Position numbers and translations under genes: made by a program | The notes under the pieces: model-generated | The model's input: only the letters and a program-made list of their open reading frames with translations | What the model was told of the DNA's origin: nothing | Database searches by the model: none | Source: Cellulomonas sp. KRMCY2 | GTDB taxonomy: Bacteria; Actinomycetota; Actinomycetes; Actinomycetales; Cellulomonadaceae | Direction: 5' to 3' | Length of the DNA: 64,000 bases | NCBI RefSeq assembly: GCF_000526515.1 | Contig: NZ_JAGF01000001.1 | Span: 3,658,001 to 3,722,000, forward strand | Shown here: in pieces, positions 40,892-49,972 of the stretch | Layout of the letters: each line of letters starts with the position of its first letter | How positions within the stretch are numbered: position 1 is the first letter of the stretch

Positions 40892-41905
40892 ATGCGCGCC
40901 TTCGTCGTCACCGCCCCAGGGGAAGCCGGCGTCCAGGAGGTCCCGGACCCCGTCGCCCAGCCCGGACAGGTCGTGGTGGACATCGAGCGGGTGGGCGTCT
41001 GCGGCACGGACGTCGAGTTCTTCACCGGCCAGATGACGTACCTGCACACCGGTCACGCGGCGTATCCGATCCGCCTCGGGCACGAGTGGTGCGGGACGGT
41101 GTCCGCCCTCGGCGACGGCGTCGACGCCCGGTGGCTCGGACAACGGGTCACCGGCGACACGATGCTCGGGTGCGGGCACTGCCGGCGCTGCGCCGCCGGT
41201 CGGCAGCACGTCTGCGAGGCACGCTTCGAGCTGGGCATCCGGGGCGGGTTCGCCGGTGCGCTCGCCGGGCAGATGGCGTTCCCTGCCGGTGCCCTGCACG
41301 CCCTGCCGGACGCGGTCGACGACGTCGCGGGAGCGCTTGTCGAACCTGGTGGGAACGCCCTGCGCGCGGTGTGGGGCGCCGACCTCACAGCGGGCGACCG
41401 CATCCTCGTCATCGGGCCCGGCACGATCGGGCTGCTCGTGGCGGAGTTCGCCCGGGCGGCCGGGGCCGAGGTCCACCTGCTCGGCCGCTCTGCACGATCC
41501 CGCGGCTTCGCCAGGTCGCTGGGCTTCTCCGGTGTCTGGACGATGGCCGAGCTGCCCGGCGGCCCGTGGGACGCGGTCATCGACGCATCGAACGCGGCCG
41601 GCATGCCCGCCCTGGCCGTCGACCTCGTGGAACCCGGCCGACGCGTCGTCCTGGTCGGGCTGGCGACCGTACCCACACCGGTGGACTCCCGAGAGCTGCT
41701 GCTCAAGGACGTCACCGCGGTCGGGATCCTGAGCGCCTCACCAGGCCTTGCCGCCACTGTCGAGGGCTTCGCCTCCGGTGCCGTCGACCCCCGGCCGCTC
41801 GTCGCGGCCACCATCGGCCTGGACGCGGTGGCGGCCGTTCTCGCCGGCCAGCGCCCCGCCGGGTCCGGTGACGGCCCGAAGCTGCACGTCGACCCCAGGC
41901 TCTGA
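40892..41905 (+). CDS. Zinc-dependent medium-chain dehydrogenase (sugar dehydrogenase)
   Basis: A 337-residue MDR protein: GVCGTDVEFF and LGHEWCGTV (catalytic zinc), CGHCRRCAAGRQHVC (structural zinc) and ILVIGPGTIGLLVAEFARAAGA (NAD site). It starts 3 bp after the lactonase stop. In context it likely oxidises the free sugar to its lactone, the first step, followed by the lactonase, IlvD/Edd dehydratase and HpcH aldolase. Confidence 0.9.
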   Translation: MRAFVVTAPGEAGVQEVPDPVAQPGQVVVDIERVGVCGTDVEFFTGQMTYLHTGHAAYPIRLGHEWCGTVSALGDGVDARWLGQRVTGDTMLGCGHCRRCAAGRQHVCEARFELGIRGGFAGALAGQMAFPAGALHALPDAVDDVAGALVEPGGNALRAVWGADLTAGDRILVIGPGTIGLLVAEFARAAGAEVHLLGRSARSRGFARSLGFSGVWTMAELPGGPWDAVIDASNAAGMPALAVDLVEPGRRVVLVGLATVPTPVDSRELLLKDVTAVGILSASPGLAATVEGFASGAVDPRPLVAATIGLDAVAAVLAGQRPAGSGDGPKLHVDPRL

Positions 41906-41951
41906 TCGTCGCCAGGACCCGAGGAGACGGCAGGTTCGTCGCAGCCGTGGG

Positions 41952-43661
41952 ATGATGCTCCGACGTACCACCGCCCACCTGCATACCCACCCGTGCCGGC
42001 GTGCCCACTCGAGAATCGGACGCGCCATCACCTCGTCATCCGCAGGAACAGCCGCAACCCTCGATCCAGCCCTGGTCGCCACGGCTGAGCCGACGGTGCG
42101 CGACCACGTACCGACCCCAGCCGGCAGCCGGCTCGTCGCGCGCGAGGACGTCGTCCTGGTCGGTGGCCGCTACGCGCTGGTCAACCTGACGCTCACGCCC
42201 GCCGACGCGGTCGTCGAGGACCTGCTCTTCATCCGTCGGCTGCTCGACGCGGCCGGGATCGAGCACCTGCTGGTCCGCGGGACGGGCGAACGCCCTGTGC
42301 TGGCCGTCTCCTGGGCGGACCGCAAGGCCCTGCGGCGCGCCCTTCGCGACGGCTGCGCGGGCGAGCCGTTCTACGCCCGGGGCATCGGGTCCGACCGGGA
42401 CCCGATGGTCCTGGTCGCCGAGGGTGGCCTGGCCGGCCTGATCGCCCGGCGTGTGCTCCGGGTGCACCGACCGCGGATCGAGCCCAGCGGCGGCCTGTTC
42501 TACGGCGGCTCGACGGCGGTCCAGATCGAGCTCTGGTCCTACGGTGCACGCAAGGTCACGCTGCCGAACGGCAACGCGCTGACCCGGCACGTCATCGACC
42601 CGAGCGAGCTCGTGCGCACCGAGATCCAGCGGTTCGGGGCGACGTGGACGACCATCGACGGCATGTTCGACCCGCAGGCCGCCGATGTCTCGTTCGACAT
42701 CGACATCGTCTTCTCCTGGGTCGACGGGTCCAGCGGCGAGTGGCAGAAGGCCCGCGCGGCGCGGATGCAGAGCTACGTGGTCGGCGAGGGTGACGACTCC
42801 GTCGCGCGGTTCCGTCAGGTCGACGAGCTGCGGTACGCCCTGCGGTCGGTGCACATGTTCGCTCCGTGGGTCCGCCGGATCTTCGTGGCGACCGACTCGC
42901 CTCGGCCCGCCTGGCTGGCCGAGCACCCGGGGGTCACCTTCGTCCGGAGCGAGGAGTTCTTCGCCGACCCGAGCGTGCTGCCGACCCACAACTCGCACGC
43001 CGTCGAGGCGCAGCTGCACCACATCGACGGCCTGGCAGAGCACTTCCTGTACTCCAACGACGACATGTTCTTCGGCCGGCCCGTCCGGCCGGACATGTTC
43101 TTCTCGCCCGGCGGGGTCTCGCAGTTCATCGAGTCACCCACCCGGATCGGGCTCGGCAGCAACGACGCCGCACGCAGCGGGTTCGAGAACGGCGCGCGCG
43201 TCAACCGGAAGCTGCTGCTCGGCCGGTTCGGCCGGATGACCGTCCGGCACCTCGACCATGCGCCCACTCCGCTGCGGCGCAGCGTGCTGGCCCAGCTGGA
43301 GGCGGAGTTTCCCGAGGACTTCGCCCGGACGGCTGCGAGCCGCTTCCGCGCCAGCACGGACATCTCCGTCACCAACTCGCTCTACCACTACTACGCGCTG
43401 ATGAGCGGCCAGGCCGTCGTGCAGCGCGGCGCGCGGACCAAGTACGTGGACACGACGTCGCGCGCGGGTCTCGCGGACATGACGGCACTGCTCGCGTCCC
43501 GGTCGAGGGACTTCTTCTGCCTCAATGACGGCAGCGAGCCCGAGCTCGACGCGGAGCCCAGGGCGCGTGCGGTGACCGAGTTCATGTCGCGGTACTTCCC
43601 CATCGTCGCGCCGTGGGAGCGCGAGCCGGACCAGGGTCAGGACTCCCCCACGGCGGGTTGA
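41952..43661 (+). CDS. Stealth-family sugar phosphotransferase
   Basis: A 569-residue protein with the four Stealth conserved regions: CR1 DIDIVFSWVDGSS (about 248), CR2 RQVDELRYALRSVHMFAPWVRRIFVATD, CR3 HNSHAVEAQLHHIDGLAEHFLYSNDDMFFGRP, and CR4 near the C-terminus (SVTNSLYHYY region). Stealth proteins are hexose- or GlcNAc-1-phosphate transferases building capsular or cell-surface phosphoglycans. The N-terminal 240 residues form a variable domain. No other polysaccharide genes adjoin it. ATG 41952 and ATG 41955 are adjacent. Confidence 0.9.
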   Translation: MMLRRTTAHLHTHPCRRAHSRIGRAITSSSAGTAATLDPALVATAEPTVRDHVPTPAGSRLVAREDVVLVGGRYALVNLTLTPADAVVEDLLFIRRLLDAAGIEHLLVRGTGERPVLAVSWADRKALRRALRDGCAGEPFYARGIGSDRDPMVLVAEGGLAGLIARRVLRVHRPRIEPSGGLFYGGSTAVQIELWSYGARKVTLPNGNALTRHVIDPSELVRTEIQRFGATWTTIDGMFDPQAADVSFDIDIVFSWVDGSSGEWQKARAARMQSYVVGEGDDSVARFRQVDELRYALRSVHMFAPWVRRIFVATDSPRPAWLAEHPGVTFVRSEEFFADPSVLPTHNSHAVEAQLHHIDGLAEHFLYSNDDMFFGRPVRPDMFFSPGGVSQFIESPTRIGLGSNDAARSGFENGARVNRKLLLGRFGRMTVRHLDHAPTPLRRSVLAQLEAEFPEDFARTAASRFRASTDISVTNSLYHYYALMSGQAVVQRGARTKYVDTTSRAGLADMTALLASRSRDFFCLNDGSEPELDAEPRARAVTEFMSRYFPIVAPWEREPDQGQDSPTAG

Positions 43662-43758
43662 GGGTCGACCCGCGCGGCCGCGACTCCACGGGCGCTGTAT
43701 GCATCGAGCGTCTCCGTCATTGCGCGCGAGCACGAAGCACCCAAGGCCGACCAAGGCT

Positions 43759-43768
43759 TTGTATACAA
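43759..43768. promoter_or_regulatory. GntR/FadR-type operator overlapping promoter and start
   Basis: TTGTATACAA is a perfect 10-bp palindrome of the FadR-subfamily GntR type. It contains TATACA, a good -10 element, and its last A is the first base of ATG 43768. Repression by occupying the -10 region is likely. If so, the transcript starts a few bases later and translation may use GTG 43798. Confidence 0.6.
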
Positions 43769-44484
43769 TGACCTTGCCGCGGCGTACTGTCGGGACGGTG
43801 CGGGCAAGCGAGCGGGTCTACTCATCCCTCAAGGACGACATCCTCGCGTGGCGGCTGACCCCGGGAACCGAGCTCAGCGAGGTCGACCAGGCCATGCGTC
43901 TGGGTGTGTCGCGGACCCCGCTGCGCGAGGCGCTGGCCAGGCTCTCCGCGGAGGGGCTCGCCACACCGGGCCGAGGGCGGACGCTGGTCGTCTCCGACCT
44001 GTCGCCCGGCGATCTGCGCCACCTCTACGAGCTCCGTGAGGCCCTCGAGACCCAGGCCGCCCGACTCGCCGCCCGCCGCCGCTCCGCCGAGGTCTTCGCC
44101 CGGCTCCGCACGCGGTTCGCCGACGCGACGGCCCTGCTCGACGGGACCGACCCGGAGCGCACCCGCTACTACGAGCTGGTCGCCGACCTGGACCGGGCCG
44201 TCGACGACGCGATGGCCAGTCCCTACCTGCACCGCTCGCTGGCCACTGTGCGGACCCACGCGGCGCGGGCCCGCCGCCTGTCCAGGGACAACCCGGCGCG
44301 CCTCGAGCAGGCGGCCCACGAGCACCTGCTGATCGTCCAGGCGATCCTCGACGGGGACGAGACCCTCGCCGCGCAGGCCACCGCCGTCCACCTGCGGATG
44401 AGTCTGGCGACGATCCTCGCGTCGCTCGCCGCCGCACCCACCGAGGGTGCTCCCGAGCCGCCCAGTGCAGGAGTGCCGTCGTGA
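43768..44484 (+). CDS. GntR-family (FadR subfamily) transcriptional regulator
   Basis: A 238-residue regulator (228 if GTG 43798 is used). The wHTH is [52 protein letters not shown], followed by an FCD helical effector domain ([20 protein letters not shown]...). It is the first gene of the methylcitrate operon; its stop overlaps the prpD start (GTGA). GntR regulators commonly control prp genes in actinobacteria, with 2-methylcitrate as the likely signal. Confidence 0.92.
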   Translation: MTLPRRTVGTVRASERVYSSLKDDILAWRLTPGTELSEVDQAMRLGVSRTPLREALARLSAEGLATPGRGRTLVVSDLSPGDLRHLYELREALETQAARLAARRRSAEVFARLRTRFADATALLDGTDPERTRYYELVADLDRAVDDAMASPYLHRSLATVRTHAARARRLSRDNPARLEQAAHEHLLIVQAILDGDETLAAQATAVHLRMSLATILASLAAAPTEGAPEPPSAGVPS

Positions 44485-46010
44485 GCCGAACCCACACCGT
44501 CCGGGTCCACGCCAGCGCCGAGGGTCTGCCCCGCCACGCCCAGCTCGCCTGGGCGCTTGCGGAGGTCGCCGCCGACCCCGTCGACGTCACGCCCGAGGCC
44601 GCCGACATGGTCGTCAACCGGGTCATCGACAACGCGGCCGTCGCCACGGCCTCCGTGCTGCGCGGCCCGGTCGCGGCCGCGCGCGACCAAGCCCTCGCGC
44701 ACCCCTACGCACCCGGTTCGACCGTCTTCGGGACACCCACCGAGCGCCGGGTCAGCCCCGAGTGGGCGGCCTGGGCGAACGGCGTCGCGGTCCGGGAGCT
44801 GGACTACCACGACACCTTCCTCGCCGCGGAGTACTCGCACCCGGCCGACAACATCCCCCCCGTGCTCGCCGTCGCGCAGCACCTCGGTCGTCGGCGCGGT
44901 CTGTCCGGGCACGACGTCGTGCGCGCGATCGCGACCGGCTACGAGATCCAGGTCGACCTGGTCCGGGCGATCAGCCTGCACCGGCACAAGATCGACCACG
45001 TCGCGCACCTCGGCCCCTCCGCGGCTGCGGCGCTGGGCACCCTGCTGGGGCTCGACGTCGAGACGACGTTCCAGGCGATCGGTCAGGCGTTGCACACCAC
45101 GACCGCGACCCGCCAGTCGCGCAAGGGTCAGATCTCGACCTGGAAGGCCTACGCACCCGCGTTCGCCGGCAAGGCCGCGATCGAGGCCGTCGACCGGGCG
45201 ATGCGCGGCCAGACCTCGCCGGAGCCGGTCTACGAGGGCGAGGACGGCGTGATCGCGTGGCTCCTGGACGGGCCCGAGGCGCGGTACGACGTGATCCTGC
45301 CCGGACCGGGTGAGCCCCGGCTGGCGATCCTCGACACGTACACCAAGGAGCACTCGGCCGAGTACCAGGCCCAGGCGCTCATCGACCTGGCCCGTCGGCT
45401 CGGTGCCGAGCACCCCGTGCTGCGCGAGCCCGGAACCGTCCGCAGCATCGTCATCCACACGAGCCACCACACACACACGGTCATCGGCTCGGGCGCGCAC
45501 GACCCGCAGAAGTACGACCCGCACGCGTCCCGCGAGACTCTCGACCACTCGATCCCGTACATCTTCACGGTCGCCCTGCAGGACGGTCGGTGGCACCACA
45601 AGGACTCCTACGAGCCGCAGCGTGCGACCCGGCCGGACACGGTGGCCCTGTGGCGCACGGTCACGACGGCGCAGGACGCCGGCTGGACGCGCCGCTACCA
45701 CTCGACGGATCCTGCCGAGCAGGCGTTCGGCGGGCGGGTGGAGATCACCCTGACCGACGGTCGACAGATCGTCGACGAGATCGCTGTCGCCGACGCGCAC
45801 CCGCTCGGCGCCCGACCCTTCGCGCGCGCACAGTACCTGGCCAAGTTCCGTGACCTGGCCGAGGATGTGCTGGACCCGGCCGAGATCGATCGGTTCCTCG
45901 ATCTGGCGCAACGCCTGCCCGACCTGACCGCCGCCGAGCTCGGCGGGTTGACCGTCGTGGTACCCGACGGCCTCCTTGCCTCCGTGCCGAGCAGGGAAGG
46001 GATCTTCTGA
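44481..46010 (+). CDS. prpD: 2-methylcitrate dehydratase
   Basis: A 509-residue MmgE/PrpD-family protein: [36 protein letters not shown] and [28 protein letters not shown] are family hallmarks, and [26 protein letters not shown] is the conserved central motif. It converts 2-methylcitrate to 2-methyl-cis-aconitate in propionate oxidation. GTG start overlaps the GntR gene, and its stop shares a base with the prpB start. Length and order (D, B, C) match actinobacterial prp operons. Confidence 0.94.
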   Translation: MSRTHTVRVHASAEGLPRHAQLAWALAEVAADPVDVTPEAADMVVNRVIDNAAVATASVLRGPVAAARDQALAHPYAPGSTVFGTPTERRVSPEWAAWANGVAVRELDYHDTFLAAEYSHPADNIPPVLAVAQHLGRRRGLSGHDVVRAIATGYEIQVDLVRAISLHRHKIDHVAHLGPSAAAALGTLLGLDVETTFQAIGQALHTTTATRQSRKGQISTWKAYAPAFAGKAAIEAVDRAMRGQTSPEPVYEGEDGVIAWLLDGPEARYDVILPGPGEPRLAILDTYTKEHSAEYQAQALIDLARRLGAEHPVLREPGTVRSIVIHTSHHTHTVIGSGAHDPQKYDPHASRETLDHSIPYIFTVALQDGRWHHKDSYEPQRATRPDTVALWRTVTTAQDAGWTRRYHSTDPAEQAFGGRVEITLTDGRQIVDEIAVADAHPLGARPFARAQYLAKFRDLAEDVLDPAEIDRFLDLAQRLPDLTAAELGGLTVVVPDGLLASVPSREGIF

Positions 46011-46930
46011 TGCTGCACTCGACGACGACCGCCGCGGACAAGCGCCTCGCGCTCCGCGCCGCGCTGGCGACCGGTGAGCTGCTGCGCTTCCCCGGCGCGT
46101 TCAACCCGCTCTCGGCCCGCCTGATCCAGGACAAGGGGATGGAGGGCGTCTACATCTCCGGCGCGGTGATCTCGGCCGACCTCGGCCTGCCGGACGTCGG
46201 TCTGACGTCCGTGACCGAGGTGGCCGGCCGCAGCCAGCAGATCGCGCGGATGACGGACCTGCCCGCGCTCGTCGACGCGGACACCGGCTTCGGTGAGCCG
46301 ATGAACGTCGCGCGGACCGTCCAGCTGCTCGAGGACGCCGGCGTGGCCGGCCTGCACATCGAGGACCAGGTCAACCCCAAGCGGTGCGGGCACCTGGACG
46401 GCAAGCTCGTGGTCGACGCCACGACCGCGGCGAAGCGGATCCGCGCAGCGGTGGACGCGCGGCGTGACCCGAACTTCCTGATCATGGCCCGGACGGACAT
46501 CCGGGCGCTGGAGGGCCTCCCGGCGATGATCGACCGAGCCCGGCTCCTGGTCGATGCCGGTGCCGACGCGATCTTCCCCGAGGCCATGGTCGACCTCGCC
46601 GAGTTCGAGGCCGTGCGGCGGGCCGTCGACGTCCCGGTGCTGGCCAACATGACCGAGTTCGGCAAGTCGGACCTCCTGACCACGCGCCAGCTCGCCGACG
46701 TCGGGATCAACATCGTGATCTTCCCCGTCTCGTTGCTCCGCCTGGCGATGGGCGCCGCAGAACGCGGGCTCGACGCGATCGCCGAGCACGGGACGCTCGA
46801 GCCGCTGCTGGACCAGATGCAGCACCGTTCACGGCTCTACGAGCTCCTCGACTACGAGGGGTACACGCGCTTCGACACCTCCGTCTTCGGGTTCACGGTG
46901 CCCACCGACCGTCATCCCGACGAGGGATGA
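46010..46930 (+). CDS. prpB: 2-methylisocitrate lyase
   Basis: A 306-residue isocitrate-lyase-superfamily enzyme: FPGAFNPLSARLIQDKGMEGVYISGAV, PALVDADTGFGEPMNVARTV and the catalytic signature NPKRCGHLDGK (KxCGH). It cleaves methylisocitrate to pyruvate and succinate. Coupled to prpD by a 1-bp overlap. About 50 bp separate it from prpC, including a small repeat (CTGACCGACCCG). Confidence 0.95.
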   Translation: MLHSTTTAADKRLALRAALATGELLRFPGAFNPLSARLIQDKGMEGVYISGAVISADLGLPDVGLTSVTEVAGRSQQIARMTDLPALVDADTGFGEPMNVARTVQLLEDAGVAGLHIEDQVNPKRCGHLDGKLVVDATTAAKRIRAAVDARRDPNFLIMARTDIRALEGLPAMIDRARLLVDAGADAIFPEAMVDLAEFEAVRRAVDVPVLANMTEFGKSDLLTTRQLADVGINIVIFPVSLLRLAMGAAERGLDAIAEHGTLEPLLDQMQHRSRLYELLDYEGYTRFDTSVFGFTVPTDRHPDEG

Positions 46931-46981
46931 CCGAAGCCTGACCGACCCGCTGACCGACCCGCTGACCGCAAAGGAGCGATC

Positions 46982-48094
46982 ATGACCGAGATCCGCAAGG
47001 GGCTGGCCGGCGTCGTCGTCGACGAGACCTCGGTCTCCCGGGTGAACCCCGAGAGCAACTCGCTGCTCTACCGCGGGTATCCCGTGCAGGAGCTCGCCGC
47101 CGCCTGCTCCTTCGAGCAGGTCGCCTGGCTGCTCTGGCACGGCGAGCTGCCCAGCACCGCCGAGCTGGCCGAGCTGCAGGCGGCCGAGCGGCAGCACCGC
47201 ACGCTCGAGGCACCGGTGCGGGCGGCCATCGACTCGTCGCCGACCAGTGCCCACCCGATGGACGTGGTGCGCACCGCGGTGAGCGTCATGGGCGCCCACG
47301 ACCCGACGTCCGACGACGCCTCCCCGGGCGCCACCCTGGACAAGGCCGTGCGCCTCTTCGCGCAGCTGCCGGCCGTCGTGGCCTACGACCAGCGCAGGCG
47401 CCGCGGGCAGGACCTCGTGCCGCCGCGCCACGACCTGGACCACGCGCAGAACTTCCTGCACATGACCTTCGGCGCCACCCCGCCGCCGGTCGTCGCGGAC
47501 GCGTTCCGGGTCTCGATGGTCCTGTATGCCGAGCACTCGTTCAACGCCTCGACCTTCACCGCCCGCGTGATCACCTCGACGCTGTCGGACCTGTACTCCG
47601 CTGTCGTCGGTGCGGTCGGTGCGCTCAAGGGCCCGTTGCACGGCGGGGCGAACGAGGCAGTGATGCACATGTTCGACCAGATCGGCGATGCGGGTCACGC
47701 CGAGGCATGGCTCGACGACGCCTTGGCCGCCAAGCGCAAGATCATGGGGTTCGGGCACCGGGTGTACCGCAGCGGGGACTCCCGCGTGCCGACGATGAAG
47801 GCGGCCCTCGACACCCTGGTCGCCGAGTACGACCGCCCCGACCTGGCGGCCCTCTACGACACGCTCGAGCGGGCCATGCGCGACCGCAAGGGCATCCTGC
47901 CGAACCTCGACTACCCCTCCGGCCCCGCCTACCGGCTGATGGGCTTCGACACCGCGACCTTCACCCCGCTGTTCGCCGCGAGCCGTGTCGTCGGCTGGAC
48001 CGCGCACATCATGGAGCAGCGGGCCGCCAACGCCCTGATCCGGCCGCTGAGCTCCTACGTCGGGTCGCCGGAGCGGCACCTCGACGCCCACTGA
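46982..48094 (+). CDS. prpC: 2-methylcitrate synthase
   Basis: A 370-residue citrate-synthase-fold enzyme, the short type used for methylcitrate: IRKGLAGVVVDETSVSRVNPESNSLLYRGYPVQEL is the PrpC-type N-terminus. Catalytic histidines lie in LKGPLHGGANEAV and MGFGHRVYRSGDSR, and the final aspartate is in LPNLDYPSGP. It condenses propionyl-CoA with oxaloacetate. AAAGGAG precedes ATG 46982. Confidence 0.94.
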   Translation: MTEIRKGLAGVVVDETSVSRVNPESNSLLYRGYPVQELAAACSFEQVAWLLWHGELPSTAELAELQAAERQHRTLEAPVRAAIDSSPTSAHPMDVVRTAVSVMGAHDPTSDDASPGATLDKAVRLFAQLPAVVAYDQRRRRGQDLVPPRHDLDHAQNFLHMTFGATPPPVVADAFRVSMVLYAEHSFNASTFTARVITSTLSDLYSAVVGAVGALKGPLHGGANEAVMHMFDQIGDAGHAEAWLDDALAAKRKIMGFGHRVYRSGDSRVPTMKAALDTLVAEYDRPDLAALYDTLERAMRDRKGILPNLDYPSGPAYRLMGFDTATFTPLFAASRVVGWTAHIMEQRAANALIRPLSSYVGSPERHLDAH

Positions 48095-48158
48095 GCGGCC
48101 GGGCAGCCGAACACCGGCCCGGGACCCGAGAGCGGCCCAGGCGCGGTGCGACCGCGTG

Positions 48159-48923
48159 CTACTGGGCCGTCCACCCGCCGTCGACGGGGAGCACCGTGCC
48201 GGTCACGAGGCCCGCGGCCGGGGACGCGAGGTACAGGACCGCGGCAGCGACGTCGGCAGTGGTGCCGAACCGCCCGACCGGGATGCGGGCCAGCACGTCG
48301 TCCGCGAAGTCCGGCTCGTCGAGACGTTCGGCGGTGCCCGGCGTCCGGATGAACGTCGGCGCGACCGCGTTGACCGTGACGCCGCGGGGTGCCCATTCCA
48401 GGGCGAGCACCTTCGTGAGCATGTTCACGCCGCCCTTGCTCGCGGAGTAGACGGCATGCCGCCGGATGCCGACGAGGCCGGCCTGGGAGCTGAGGTTGAC
48501 GATCCGCCCGTAGCCACGCTCGATCATGGGCCGGGCAGCGGCCTGGCTCATGAAGAACAGACCCTTGAGGTTGACGTCCATGAGCTCGTCCCAGTCGGCC
48601 TCCGTGACGTCGAGCGCATCGTGGTTCGCGCCGAGGCCCGCGTTGTTGACCAGGATGTCGAGGCGGCCCTCCCGCGCGAGCACGTCGTGGACGGCGCGAC
48701 GGACGGACGCGACGTCGGTCACGTCCGTCTCGACCCCGAAGGCGCGGCCGCCGGAGCCCCGCACCTCGTCCAGCAGAAGATCGAGGTCCTGGCGGGATCG
48801 CGCGGCGGCGCCGACCACGGCGCCGGCCGACGCCAGCGCGAGGACGAGGTCGTGGCCGATACCCCGTGAGGCACCGGTGACGATCGCGACGTGTCCTGCG
48901 AGATCGAAGTCCGGGGTCATCAT
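48159..48923 (-). CDS. Short-chain dehydrogenase/reductase
   Basis: A 254-residue classical SDR: TGASRGIG cofactor motif, ILVNNAGLG, catalytic Ser/Tyr/Lys in VNLSSQAG...YSASKGG, and VLPVDGGWTAQ at the end (typical of FabG-like or gluconate/glucose dehydrogenase-like SDRs). Substrate unknown. Start is one of two adjacent ATGs (48923/48920) behind a G-rich ribosome site. It is convergent with prpC and directly downstream of the metallophosphoesterase. Confidence 0.92.
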   Translation of the reverse strand: MMTPDFDLAGHVAIVTGASRGIGHDLVLALASAGAVVGAAARSRQDLDLLLDEVRGSGGRAFGVETDVTDVASVRRAVHDVLAREGRLDILVNNAGLGANHDALDVTEADWDELMDVNLKGLFFMSQAAARPMIERGYGRIVNLSSQAGLVGIRRHAVYSASKGGVNMLTKVLALEWAPRGVTVNAVAPTFIRTPGTAERLDEPDFADDVLARIPVGRFGTTADVAAAVLYLASPAAGLVTGTVLPVDGGWTAQ

Positions 48924-48945
48924 CCCCCGAGCGTACGGGCAGGGC

Positions 48946-49830
48946 TCAGACCGGCACCCGGTCGCCGATCTCGGTCCACCGCCACGAGGTCCTGCGGGCG
49001 TCGATCGTCGATCCGACGGTCGCGTGGTCACCGATCGGGACGACCGAGTGCGTGATCGTGTCGTCGTACACGTGCACGAGGTTGAACGCCTGCGCACCGT
49101 CGCGCCCTCGGGTGCCGCCGTACGGGGTCTGCAGGTCCTGCGTGTAGCAGGTCGCCGACGCCACCGAGACGGGGATCCCGGCGAAGGTCGCCGAGGTCGA
49201 GTGGTGCAGGTGGCCGGCCAGGATCCCCCTGACGTCCGACCCTCGCAGCACGCCCGCCAGCGCCGCCTGGTCCCGCAGCTCGACGAGGATCGCGAGGTCC
49301 TGCACGCACGGCACCGGCGGATGGTGCATGGCGAGCAGCGTGCCCTCCGGGGCGGGGTGCTCGAGCACGGCCGCCAGCCAGCGCAGCTGGTCCGGGGCGA
49401 GGGCGCCGTGGTGCGCGCCAGGCACGGTCGTGTCGAGCACGACGATCCGCAGGCCGCCCAGCATGACGACGTCGTCGTACGGCGCGGTCGACCCGGGCTC
49501 ACCCAAGAGCTCGGTCCGCAGCACCGCGCGGTCGTCGTGGTTACCCATGACCCAGATGGCCCGCGCGCCCAGCCGTGCGGCTGTCGGCTCGACCACCTCC
49601 CGCAGGCTCCGGTAGGCGGCCGGGTCGGCGGCATCGGCGAGGTCGCCGGTGAACAGCAGCGCCTCAGGTCGGGCACCCGAGGCCTCGAGCCGCTCGAGGA
49701 GCGCTGCCAGATGGGCCCTGCTGTCCGCCACGCCGTGCAGCAGCGGCGCCTGCGGCGTGACGAAGTGGGTGTCGCTCAGGTGCACGAGAAGATGGAGTGG
49801 GCGTGGGTGCTCAGCGGAGCGCACGGTCAT
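48946..49830 (-). CDS. Metallophosphoesterase (CpdA/phosphodiesterase-like)
   Basis: About 294 residues (303 from GTG 49857) with the calcineurin-like metal motifs in order: [35 protein letters not shown] and [10 protein letters not shown]. Closest in layout to the 3',5'-cyclic-nucleotide phosphodiesterases (CpdA/Icc) of actinobacteria. Actual substrate unknown. The next gene upstream (MFS) is divergent. Confidence 0.88.
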   Translation of the reverse strand: MTVRSAEHPRPLHLLVHLSDTHFVTPQAPLLHGVADSRAHLAALLERLEASGARPEALLFTGDLADAADPAAYRSLREVVEPTAARLGARAIWVMGNHDDRAVLRTELLGEPGSTAPYDDVVMLGGLRIVVLDTTVPGAHHGALAPDQLRWLAAVLEHPAPEGTLLAMHHPPVPCVQDLAILVELRDQAALAGVLRGSDVRGILAGHLHHSTSATFAGIPVSVASATCYTQDLQTPYGGTRGRDGAQAFNLVHVYDDTITHSVVPIGDHATVGSTIDARRTSWRWTEIGDRVPV

Positions 49831-49972
49831 GGGCCTAGGAGATCGTTCGTCGGCCACGGGTACGTGGCTCGGTGGTGAACGAGGCGCGGGAACCCGATGA
49901 ACGATCCGGCGGTCGTCCCACCGTCGGCCGCCGCCGGGTCGTGGCGGGGCGGGGCGTGGCTACGATCGGCCA

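Noticed and set aside
46935-46970. Repeat CTGACCGACCCG before prpC
   Set aside because: Two to three short imperfect copies in a 50-bp spacer, probably slippage; no further structure.
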